Shown one piece after another: positions 8,287 through 15,814 of a DNA stretch of 64,000 bases. Positions within the stretch are counted from its first letter, which is position 1, and every line of letters begins with the position of its first letter. Origin of the DNA: CAVROT01 sp963722905 (GTDB lineage Bacteria; Pseudomonadota; Alphaproteobacteria; Rhodobacterales; Rhodobacteraceae); NCBI GenBank assembly GCA_963722905.1, contig CAVROT010000005.1:248001-312000 (forward strand), read 5' to 3'. The notes below the pieces were generated by a model, which had not been told where the DNA came from, did not search any database, and saw only the letters and a program-made list of their open reading frames with translations. Made by a program: the position numbers and the translations under genes.

Positions 8287-9345
8287 ATGCTGAAACCGCT
8301 TACCGCCGCCGCCATCGCCGCGCTGCTGGCGACCGCCACGACGGCCGCCGCGCAGGACATCACCCTGCGCGCGACCGCCAACTCCAACGAGAACGACGAG
8401 GACTACGACGGCCTCGTCGTCTTCAAGGACTATGTCGAGAGCGCGTCGAACGGCGCCATCGCGGTCGAGATGTTCATCGGCACGCAGCTTTGCTCGGACG
8501 GGGCCGAGTGCATGCAGGGCGTCGCCGACGGCAGCATCGACATCTACGTGTCGACGTCGGGCGGCACGGCGGGGATATTCCCCTTCGTGCAGGTCCTGGA
8601 CCTGCCCTACCTGATGAGCGACGACCGGGTTGCCGAGGCCGTTCTGGCCAACGGATCGCCCCTCGTGCGCGAGATGCAGGCAAGGACGCTGGAGCTGTCG
8701 GACGGCTCGATACGCCTCATGACCGTCGGCAACACCGGCGGCTGGCGCAGCTTTGCCAACACCGAACGCCGCGTCACCGGCCCCGCCGACCTCGAAGGGC
8801 TCAAGCTGCGCACCATCGTGGCGGACCTGCCCCAGGAGCTGGTCAAGGCGATGGGCGCCTCGCCCACGCCGATCCCGTGGCCCGAGCTCTTCACCTCGTT
8901 CCAGACCGGCGTGGTCGAGGGAAGCTCGAACGGGATCACCGACATCATGTCGATGAAGTTCCCCGACGCGGGACTGAAGTATCTCACGCTGGACGGGCAG
9001 TCCTACATGGCGGCCCTGTGGTACATGAACAACGAACGCTTCATGGGTCTGTCCGATGATCTCAAGCGGGTCGTGGTCGACGGGTTCTACCGGCTCCAGC
9101 AGGCGACCTTCGCCAGCCCCAAGCGCAAGTCCATCGACGCCTATGTGGAGTTCAGGGAGGCCGGCGGCGACCTCTACGTCCCCTCGCCCGAGGAAAAGCA
9201 GGCATTCAAGGACGCGGCCGCACCGGTGTTCGAATGGTTCAAGTCCAGTGTGGACGGGGGCGCGGAGATCTACGCGGTGATGACCTCTGCCGTCGAGACC
9301 GCGCAGCAGCAGGTGGACGAGGCCCGCACGGCGGATATCGAGTAG
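8287..9345 (+). CDS. TRAP transporter substrate-binding protein (DctP)
   Basis: 352 residues with GGGAGG before the ATG. A Sec signal peptide occupies residues 1-22 (hydrophobic run then TAAAQ-D), so the mature protein is periplasmic. The DctP fold shows in EGLKLRT (the Arg that pairs with substrate carboxylates in this family), PTPIPWPELFTSFQTGVVEG and MNNERFMGLSDDLKRVVVD. It would deliver substrate to the DctQM permease. Pairing a TRAP importer with an SsuD-like monooxygenase suggests an anionic, possibly sulfonated, substrate, but the ligand cannot be read from the sequence. Confidence 0.95.
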   Translation: MLKPLTAAAIAALLATATTAAAQDITLRATANSNENDEDYDGLVVFKDYVESASNGAIAVEMFIGTQLCSDGAECMQGVADGSIDIYVSTSGGTAGIFPFVQVLDLPYLMSDDRVAEAVLANGSPLVREMQARTLELSDGSIRLMTVGNTGGWRSFANTERRVTGPADLEGLKLRTIVADLPQELVKAMGASPTPIPWPELFTSFQTGVVEGSSNGITDIMSMKFPDAGLKYLTLDGQSYMAALWYMNNERFMGLSDDLKRVVVDGFYRLQQATFASPKRKSIDAYVEFREAGGDLYVPSPEEKQAFKDAAAPVFEWFKSSVDGGAEIYAVMTSAVETAQQQVDEARTADIE

Positions 9346-9692
9346 TGCCGGGGGTGGAGGCGGGCCAAGGGGATGAACCCTGCCCGCCGACCTGCCGTCG
9401 CTGCGGCGCGCCGCCGCCTTGCCGGGACCGGTATGCCGCAGGGGCGATGCGATATCCGCGCGGCCGCGCCAACCGGCATGGATGGAAATGCGATGTCGAG
9501 GCAGTCGGGCTATTCCTGCGGCACCGAATGCCCGTCACACGCGGGACCGCTTACGCGGGCGTCGGGACGTCATCGCCCCGGGCCTGGCCCGGTATCGACC
9601 GTGACGGCGAAGGTGGCGGCGGGCGCTTCCATCGCGGCCTCCGCCCATGCTAGCGTAATCCCACGCGCGTCGTCCGATAACGGGAGATCACC
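9346..9692. other. 347-base intergenic stretch
   Basis: The region holds the hairpin at 9359-9388 and presumably the toxin promoter. I find no convincing coding frame on either strand and no RNA gene. The toxin ribosome site (GGGAG) lies at its right end. Confidence 0.5.
9359..9388 (+). terminator. Probable terminator hairpin after the TRAP operon
   Basis: The arms GGCGGG and CCCGCC, extended inward by AAGGG/CCCT pairing, form a strong stem 14 bases after the dctP stop. No run of T follows, so termination efficiency is uncertain. Confidence 0.45.
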
Positions 9693-10151
9693 TTGGCCGT
9701 CACGCCCGACCATCTGTGGCGCGGGGTCCACGCCGCCGACATGGACCGGGTCGAGACGCAGATGGGTCCGGTCAGCGGCGTCCTGTGCCCCACCGTATCG
9801 CGCCGGTCCGCCAAGTCGGCCGATGGCGCGGCGCGCGCGCGGGACCCGGAGGTCATGGTCGTCGACGACATGGTTCAGCCCGGCGGCGGCACGTCGCTCT
9901 TCAACCGCGACAGGTTTTTCGGCAGCCATGGCTGGCGGTACTTCTACGTCCCCAGGGACACGCCGATCCCGCCGATGCTAAGTCTGACGGGCCCCGACTA
10001 CGACATCTTCTTCGACGCCGAGCTGTGGCGGATCGAGGCGCGCAAGCCGGTTCCGGTCGCGGCCTGGCGCGGCGCGCTGGACAACTTCGCCCGCGCCGCC
10101 TTCGCGAGGCGCTACGTCGACGCGCGCAGCTTCACCGGCCCCGGGCGGTGA
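9693..10151 (+). CDS. Tse2-family toxin, ADP-ribosyltransferase-like
   Basis: 152 residues from a TTG start with GGGAG 8 bases upstream. The protein resembles the Pseudomonas aeruginosa type VI effector Tse2 over most of its length. It has an N-terminal LWRGV (Tse2 LYRAV), GGGTSLFNR at residues 64-72 (Tse2 GGTSVFDR, whose Thr-Ser pair is, as I recall, needed for toxicity), VPRDTPIPP (Tse2 IPDGTDIPP) and LDNFARAAFARRY near the C-terminus (Tse2 LDNFVRNAIRRQW). Tse2 is cytotoxic inside bacteria and has an ADP-ribosyltransferase-like fold. There is no signal peptide. It overlaps the downstream gene by GTGA, as expected for a toxin with its immunity gene. The comparison is from memory, not a search. 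Confidence 0.8.
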   Translation: MAVTPDHLWRGVHAADMDRVETQMGPVSGVLCPTVSRRSAKSADGAARARDPEVMVVDDMVQPGGGTSLFNRDRFFGSHGWRYFYVPRDTPIPPMLSLTGPDYDIFFDAELWRIEARKPVPVAAWRGALDNFARAAFARRYVDARSFTGPGR

Positions 10152-10459
10152 GCCTGCCTGCGCAGCGCCCGGATGGCGGCCCGCCCCAGCCGCGGGCGGC
10201 TGCCGCGCCCGCCACCGTCTCGACGCCCACACTGATCGCCGCGATCCGGGCGGTTCGCCGCGACGCCCGCCGCCTTCACGGCCTGCGGTCCGAGGCGATG
10301 GACCGGATGCAGATGGACGAGCTTGCCTCGCCGCATCTGGCCGACCTGGAAGAGCAGCTCCTCGATCTGTCTCACGCCGGGGCCGAGCTGCGCCGCATAT
10401 ACGAGGCCCTTCAACGCACGTCGGACAACCTTCCACTCTATCGCAAGCTGCTGGACTGA
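10148..10459 (+). CDS. Tsi2-like immunity/antitoxin protein
   Basis: 103 residues from a GTG start overlapping the toxin stop (GTGA). After an Ala/Pro-rich stretch of about 25 residues comes an all-helical region resembling Tsi2. The shared pattern is TLIAAI (Tsi2 TLMVAI), LADLEEQLLDL (Tsi2 AAELEQLLVGY), AELRRIYEAL (Tsi2 DDLKNAYEQAL) and NLPLYRKLLD at the C-terminus (Tsi2 GLPPYDRLIEE). Tsi2 is an acidic homodimer that blocks Tse2. Inference: this protein neutralises the toxin encoded just upstream. The N-terminal tail has no counterpart in Tsi2 as I remember it. Confidence 0.75.
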   Translation: MSLPAQRPDGGPPQPRAAAAPATVSTPTLIAAIRAVRRDARRLHGLRSEAMDRMQMDELASPHLADLEEQLLDLSHAGAELRRIYEALQRTSDNLPLYRKLLD

Positions 10460-10529
10460 CCGTGCGGCTTGCGCCGGGCCGGCACGGGGCCGGGGCCCGT
10501 CCTTGCCATCGCAGGGTCATGCGGCGGGG

Positions 10530-11015
10530 CTAGCGGAAGGGATACATCCACGCGCGGTAGTCGCGGATCAGCGCGTGGGCGGCCGAGATCTGGTCCGGGG
10601 TCATCCGGCGCACGATTGCCTCGCGGCTGTCGGCGGCGTCTGGATCGCCGCCGATGGCGGCCAGTGCATACCACATGTAGGCGCGGACGAGGTCGGGCGC
10701 GGGCAGGCCCCGCCCGACCTCGTAGTACCAGCCGATGCCGGACTGCGCGCCCGGATGGCCCTTGAGCGACGCGCGCAGGTACCATTCGAAGGCGCGCACG
10801 TCGTCCCGCGGCACGCCCAGCCCCATGGCGTACATGACGCCGATCAGTTCTTCGGCGTCCGCGTTGCCCGACCGCGCCGCGGGCCGCAGGGCCGCCATCG
10901 CGGCGGCGAAGTCGCCGGCCTCCATCATGTCGCGCGCGGCCTCGATGCCGGCGGCGCCGGGGGTTGCCAGCGCCAGCCAGGCGGCGATGATGGCGCCATG
11001 TCGTGTCGGCCGCAT
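10530..11015 (-). CDS. Sel1-like repeat protein, exported
   Basis: 161 residues. A signal peptide (MRPTRHGAIIAAWLALATPGAAG) covers about residues 1-23. The mature part has two to three Sel1/TPR-like helical repeats: AEELIGVMYAMGLGVPRDDV, AFEWYLRASLKGHPGAQ and a WYALAAIGGDPDA unit. Such repeats mediate protein contacts; no enzyme motif is visible. The gene is divergent from the cytochrome peroxidase gene and the two starts overlap by 18 bases, so promoters for each must lie inside the other gene. Confidence 0.8.
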   Translation of the reverse strand: MRPTRHGAIIAAWLALATPGAAGIEAARDMMEAGDFAAAMAALRPAARSGNADAEELIGVMYAMGLGVPRDDVRAFEWYLRASLKGHPGAQSGIGWYYEVGRGLPAPDLVRAYMWYALAAIGGDPDAADSREAIVRRMTPDQISAAHALIRDYRAWMYPFR

Positions 11016-12380
11016 GTCCTGTCCCTCCTTCTGTCCGTCGGTGCCGCCGCGGGAACGCCCCTATCCGCCGGTACCGCTGCAGACGGGGCGCCTGCCGTCG
11101 CCGCGCGCACGGCCATGACTGCCGCGACGACCGGGTCGGACGACGCCCCGCGCGCGCTGACCGACGCCGATTTCGCCCCGGTCGATCCGGCGATGGCACG
11201 CATCGGGCACCTTCTCTTCCACGACCCGGTGCTGTCGGGCAACCGCAACATCGCCTGCGGCACCTGTCACGACCCCGACCGGGGCGGCACCGACGGGCTG
11301 AGCCTGGGGCTGGGCGAGGGTGCGCGCGGCCGCGGCCCCGAGAGGACGGCCGATCCCGGCTCCGTGTCCAAGCGGGTGCCGCGCAATGCGCCGGCCCTTT
11401 GGAACCTCGGCGCGCGGCACGTGACGGTCCTCTTCCACGACGGGCGGCTTTCGGTCTCGGACATCTACGGCAACGGGTTCGACAGCCCGGCCGAGGAGTG
11501 GCTGCCGCAGGGCCTCGACGGGCTGCTGGCCGCGCAGGCGCTGTTCCCGCTGACCGCCCAGTTCGAGATGGCGGGCAACCCGTCCGAGAACGACATCGCG
11601 GGCGCGATCCACCACCGCATCGACGCCGCCTGGCCCATCGTCGCCGCCCGCGTCCGCGCCGTCCCCGGCTATGGCGCGATGTTCGCCGAGGCCGGGGTCG
11701 CGTCGCCCGGCATCGTCGACGTGGCCAATGCGCTGGGCGCCTTCATGGCGGTCGAATGGCGCAACCACGACAGCCCCTACGACGCCCATCTGGCCGGCGA
11801 CGAAGGCGCGCTGGACGCGGCCCAACGTCGCGGCCTCGGCCTCTTCGAGGGACGGGCGGGCTGCGCGGCCTGCCATTCCGGCCCGCTGCTGAGCGACCAG
11901 GCGTTCCACGCGCTGGCCCTGCCGCAGTTCGGACCGGGCCGCACCCGCCGCTTCGACCCCTACGCCCGCGATCCGGGCCGCATGGGATCGTCCGACGACC
12001 CTGCCGACGCCTACAGGTTCCGCACGCCCGCGCTGCGCAACGTCGCGCTCACCGCGCCCTACGGCCACAACGGGGCCTATCCGACGCTGGAGGGGATCGT
12101 GCGTCACCATGCCGACCCGCTGGCCAGCCTCGACCGATGGGATCCCGCCCTGGCCGCCCTGCCCCACGTCCCCACGCTGGCGGCGACCGATTTCGTGATC
12201 CGCGATGACGCGCGCGAGGCGGCCCGGCACCGCGCCCGGCTGGACATCGCGCCGGTGACCCTGTCGGATGGCGAGGTCGCCGACATCGTGGCGTTCCTCC
12301 ATGCCCTGACAGGCGCGACGGCCAGCACACGCCCTTTCGGCCGCCCCGACACCGTGCCCAGCGGGTTGCCGGTGGACTGA
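10998..12380 (+). CDS. MauG-like di-haem cytochrome c peroxidase
   Basis: 460 residues with a signal peptide in the first 19 (SCRPHVLSLLLSVGAAAG), so the protein is periplasmic. Two CXXCH haem-c sites are visible: CGTCH at about residue 94 and CAACH at about residue 291. Other family features are FHDGRL, TPALRNVALTAPYGHNGAYP and LSDGEVADIVAFLHAL. Relatives reduce peroxide or, as MauG, oxidise a partner protein; no methylamine dehydrogenase genes are in the window, so the partner is unknown. The start overlaps the divergent Sel1 gene. Confidence 0.88.
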   Translation: MSCRPHVLSLLLSVGAAAGTPLSAGTAADGAPAVAARTAMTAATTGSDDAPRALTDADFAPVDPAMARIGHLLFHDPVLSGNRNIACGTCHDPDRGGTDGLSLGLGEGARGRGPERTADPGSVSKRVPRNAPALWNLGARHVTVLFHDGRLSVSDIYGNGFDSPAEEWLPQGLDGLLAAQALFPLTAQFEMAGNPSENDIAGAIHHRIDAAWPIVAARVRAVPGYGAMFAEAGVASPGIVDVANALGAFMAVEWRNHDSPYDAHLAGDEGALDAAQRRGLGLFEGRAGCAACHSGPLLSDQAFHALALPQFGPGRTRRFDPYARDPGRMGSSDDPADAYRFRTPALRNVALTAPYGHNGAYPTLEGIVRHHADPLASLDRWDPALAALPHVPTLAATDFVIRDDAREAARHRARLDIAPVTLSDGEVADIVAFLHALTGATASTRPFGRPDTVPSGLPVD

Positions 12381-12695
12381 ACGCCCTGTCGGCCCCGCAG
12401 CACCTGAGCGTGGTCCGGCGCGTGCCCGTTCGATATCCGCGCGCGCGCAGGCGCCGGCGTGGCGTCCCGGGCCCGACATGCCGGCGAAAGGTCCGGCGCG
12501 GTCCCCGGCGCACATATCGGTCAGCGCGGTGGCCCCCTACCGCGATCCGCCGACGATCCCCCCGGCAACTGACGAGGGCGGGAGCGTCCGGTCCCCATGA
12601 CGTCGATAGCGACGGGGGCGACGCGGCGTCGTGCCGCCCTGTGAACCGGGCGCCGACGCGTTACCTGTCTGCTAGAAGCGAAAGGACCCTGCCGC
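12381..12695. other. 315-base intergenic stretch
   Basis: GC-rich sequence between the peroxidase gene and the ABC transporter operon. No convincing ORF, RNA gene or strong hairpin is visible. It presumably holds the promoter of the four-gene operon that follows. Confidence 0.45.
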
Positions 12696-13379
12696 GTGCT
12701 CACCGTCGAAGGCGTGACCAAGACCTATCCGGGCGATCCCGGCCCCGTCACCGTCCTGGACGGGGTGGACCTGACGCTGGACGCCGGCCAGACACTGGCC
12801 CTGACGGGAGAAAGCGGCTCGGGCAAGTCCACGCTTCTCCACCTCATCGGCGGACTGGACACGGCGGATGCAGGCCGCATCGCGCTGGATGGTACCGACA
12901 TCGCGACGCTGGACGACCGGGGGCGCGCCCGACTGCGGCGCGGCACGGTCGGGCTGGTCTTTCAGCAGTTCAACCTGATCCCGTCGCTGGACGTCGCCGC
13001 CAACATCGCGTTCCAGGCCCGACTGGCGGGCCGGCTCGACACGGACTGGACGGCCCGGCTGATCCGGGACCTGGGGCTGGAGCGCCACGTTCGGAAATAT
13101 CCCGAGCAGCTGAGCGGCGGACAGCAGCAGCGGGTGGCCATCGGGCGCACCCTGGCCGCCCGCCCCAGACTGGTGCTTGCGGACGAGCCCACCGGCAACC
13201 TCGACGAGGCGACGGGCGGCGAGGTGCTGGCACTGATGCTGGCGCTGGTCGCCGAGACGGGCGCCGGCCTGCTGATGGTCACCCATTCGGGACGGTTGGC
13301 CGACCGGATGCAGGCCCGCCTTCATCTGTCGCGCGGCAAGGTCGTGCCCGTCCGCGCCGACGTGGCGATCCCCGCGTGA
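12696..13379 (+). CDS. ABC transporter ATP-binding protein (LolD/MacB/AttE type)
   Basis: 227 residues from a GTG start. Walker A is GESGSGKST (residues 38-46), the Q-loop lies in LVFQQFNLIPSLDVAANI, the signature is LSGGQQQR, and Walker B is LVLADEP with the D-loop TGNLDE. This subgroup powers FtsX-like permeases that move lipoproteins or lipids out of the inner membrane, rather than solute import. It overlaps the permease start (GTGA). Gene order ATPase-permease-lipocalin matches the AttEFGH type of operon. Confidence 0.92.
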   Translation: MLTVEGVTKTYPGDPGPVTVLDGVDLTLDAGQTLALTGESGSGKSTLLHLIGGLDTADAGRIALDGTDIATLDDRGRARLRRGTVGLVFQQFNLIPSLDVAANIAFQARLAGRLDTDWTARLIRDLGLERHVRKYPEQLSGGQQQRVAIGRTLAARPRLVLADEPTGNLDEATGGEVLALMLALVAETGAGLLMVTHSGRLADRMQARLHLSRGKVVPVRADVAIPA

Positions 13380-15814
13380 TCCGGCCCGGCCTGCTGGCGC
13401 TTCTGTCGCACTGGCGGCGCCGGCCGTTCCAGCTGCTCACGCTGGTGCTGGGTCTGGCGACGGCGACGGCACTCTGGTCGGGCGTGCAGGCGATCAATGC
13501 CGAGGCGCGCAGCAGCTACGACCGCGCCGCCACCGCGCTGGGTCCCGCCCCGCGCGACGAGGTCGCCGCCGACCGGCCGCTGACGATGGCCGACTTCGTC
13601 GCCCTGCGCCGGGCGGGCTGGCAGGTGACGCCGGTGGTCGAGGGCCGCGTAAGGCGCGGTGAGCTGGACCTGCGGATCCTCGGCGTGGATCCCTTCACGC
13701 TGCCGTTGGAGGACCTCCCGCAGGACGCCGGTGCGGAGGCGTTCGACGCGACGTTCCTGACCGCGCCGGGCGTTCTGATCGCCGCGCACTCGACCGCGGC
13801 GGAGGTGGCCGCCGTCGACGCCGGCGACGCCCCTGCGTTGCCGCCGGTGACGCAGGTGGACGGCGTGGCACCTGGCCTTGCCTATTCCGACGTCGTCGTC
13901 GCACAGGCACTTCTGGGACGCGGCGACGGGATCGACCGGATCCTCGTCACGGGTCCGGGCAGTCTCACGCGGACGCCGCTGGAGGACATCGACGCCGCCC
14001 TGCGGATCGTCCCCGCCCCCGCTGCCGGCGAGGGCGACCTCGCCCGTCTGACCGACAGCTTCCATCTGAACCTCACGGCCTTCGGGCTGCTCAGCTTCGC
14101 CGTCGGCCTCTTCATCGTGCGCGGCGCCATCGGGCTCGCGTTCGAGCAGCGGCGCCCCGTCTTCCGCACCCTGCGCGCGCTGGGGATGAGCCTGCGGGTA
14201 CTCCTTGGCCTGCTGATGGCCGAGCTGCTGGTGCTGGCGCTTGCGTCGGGCGCCGTCGGGATGGGGCTGGGCTACGCAATCGCGAGCGCGCTCCTGCCCG
14301 ACGTCGCGGCGACGCTGCGCGGGCTCTACGGCGCCGACGTGGGCGGGGCGCTGACGATCGAACCCGCATGGTGGGCTGCGGGGCTGGGGATTGCGGTGCT
14401 GGGCACCGGGATCGCCGCCGCGGGGTCGCTGTGGCAGGTGGCGCGCCTGCCGCTTCTGGCGCCGGCGCAGCCGCGCGCATGGGCCCGCGCCTCGGCGGCG
14501 GCGCTGCACTGGCAGCTGGCCGCGTCGGCGGCCCTCCTGGCACTGGCCCTGCTGATGGGGACGGCGGGCGCCGCCGTCACCGGATCGCCGCTGGTAGCGG
14601 GATTCGTGCTGCTGGGCGCGCTGCTGATTGCGGCCGCCCTTGCCCTGCCGCCCGTGCTGCACGCCGCCCTGTCGCTGGGTGCCCGTACCGCCCGCGGACC
14701 GCTGACCGAGTGGTTCTGGGCGGACACACGCCAGCAGCTGCCCGGCCTCAGCCTTGCCTTGATGGCGTTGATGCTGGCGCTGGCAGCCAACATCGGCGTC
14801 GGCACGATGGTGTCGTCCTTCCGCCTGACCTTCACCGGCTGGCTGGACCAGCGTCTGGCGGCCGAGCTCTACGTCAGCGCGTCCTCCGACGCCGAGGCCG
14901 CCCGCCTGCGCGACTGGCTGGGTCCGCGGGTCGACGCCGTCCTGCCGATCCGCGACGTCGATGCGGAATTGCGGGGCCTGCCGCTCCAGATCTTCGGCGT
15001 GGCCGACGACGCGACATATCGCGACCACTGGCCGCTGATCGACGAAGCCCCGGGCGTCTGGGACGACGTGGCCGCAGGGCGCGCGGCGCTGGTGAACGAA
15101 CAGCTGGCCCGCCGCGACGACCTGTGGCCCGGCGCCAGCGTCGCCCTGCCCGGTGGGGCGTTGCCGGTGGCGGGCGTCTACAGCGACTACGGCAATCCTC
15201 TGGCGCAGGTGCTGGTCGGGCTCGACCTTTTCGCCGCGCGGTTCCCCGATGCGCCCGACCGCAATTTCGGCCTGCGCCTGCCTCTGGACGATGTGCCGGC
15301 CGTTCGCATGGCGCTGGAGGACGAATTCGGTCTGGCACAGGGCAACGTCGTCGACCAGGCCGGTATCAAGGCGCTGTCGCTGGAGATATTCGACAGGACC
15401 TTCACCGTGACCGGCGCGCTGAACGTGCTGACGCTTGCCGTCGCCGGATTCGCCATCCTCACCAGCTTGCTGACGCTGGCCGCGATGCGCCGGCCCCAGC
15501 TCGCCCCGGTCTGGGCACTGGGTCTGACGCGCCGCCGGCTGGCGTGGCTGGAGGTTCTGCGCGCCCTCCTGCTGGCGGCGCTGACGATGCTGGCGGCGTT
15601 GCCCGTCGGGCTTCTGCTGGCCTGGGTGCTGCTGGCGGTCATCAACGTCGAGGCCTTCGGCTGGCGCCTGCCGATGCACGTCTTTCCCCGCGACTGGGCT
15701 CTGCTGCTGGGTCTCTCCGTGGTGGCGGCCGTCGCGGCCTCGGCTCTGCCGGCGCTGCGCCTGTCGCGCACTCCGCCCGCCGATCTGCTGAAGGTGTTCG
15801 CCAATGAGAGATGA
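13376..15814 (+). CDS. FtsX-like ABC permease (AttFG-like)
   Basis: 812 residues from a GTG start. One transmembrane helix near the N-terminus (FQLLTLVLGLATATALWSG) is followed by a periplasmic domain. A first FtsX-type three-helix block spans about residues 225-350, there is a central hydrophobic stretch, a second periplasmic domain, and a C-terminal FtsX block (TGALNVLTLAVAGFAILTSL). Two FtsX units in one chain suggest fusion of the separate AttF and AttG permeases. It would work with the upstream ATPase at the inner membrane. The cargo is unknown. Confidence 0.9.
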   Translation: MIRPGLLALLSHWRRRPFQLLTLVLGLATATALWSGVQAINAEARSSYDRAATALGPAPRDEVAADRPLTMADFVALRRAGWQVTPVVEGRVRRGELDLRILGVDPFTLPLEDLPQDAGAEAFDATFLTAPGVLIAAHSTAAEVAAVDAGDAPALPPVTQVDGVAPGLAYSDVVVAQALLGRGDGIDRILVTGPGSLTRTPLEDIDAALRIVPAPAAGEGDLARLTDSFHLNLTAFGLLSFAVGLFIVRGAIGLAFEQRRPVFRTLRALGMSLRVLLGLLMAELLVLALASGAVGMGLGYAIASALLPDVAATLRGLYGADVGGALTIEPAWWAAGLGIAVLGTGIAAAGSLWQVARLPLLAPAQPRAWARASAAALHWQLAASAALLALALLMGTAGAAVTGSPLVAGFVLLGALLIAAALALPPVLHAALSLGARTARGPLTEWFWADTRQQLPGLSLALMALMLALAANIGVGTMVSSFRLTFTGWLDQRLAAELYVSASSDAEAARLRDWLGPRVDAVLPIRDVDAELRGLPLQIFGVADDATYRDHWPLIDEAPGVWDDVAAGRAALVNEQLARRDDLWPGASVALPGGALPVAGVYSDYGNPLAQVLVGLDLFAARFPDAPDRNFGLRLPLDDVPAVRMALEDEFGLAQGNVVDQAGIKALSLEIFDRTFTVTGALNVLTLAVAGFAILTSLLTLAAMRRPQLAPVWALGLTRRRLAWLEVLRALLLAALTMLAALPVGLLLAWVLLAVINVEAFGWRLPMHVFPRDWALLLGLSVVAAVAASALPALRLSRTPPADLLKVFANER

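Noticed and set aside
9346..9692. Small ORFs on both strands before the toxin gene
   Set aside because: None has a ribosome site, plausible composition or a match I recognise; the stretch looks intergenic.
9693..10459. Type VI secretion locus around the Tse2-like gene
   Set aside because: No VgrG, Hcp, PAAR, ClpV or sheath genes occur anywhere in the window.
13322..15679. 785-residue open frame antisense to the ABC permease, and similar long antisense frames over selD (17532-19862) and the Gfo/Idh/MocA region (1124-2680)
   Set aside because: They lie opposite well-supported genes, have Arg/Gln/His-rich composition typical of antisense frames in very GC-rich DNA, and show no domain, ribosome site or operon context.
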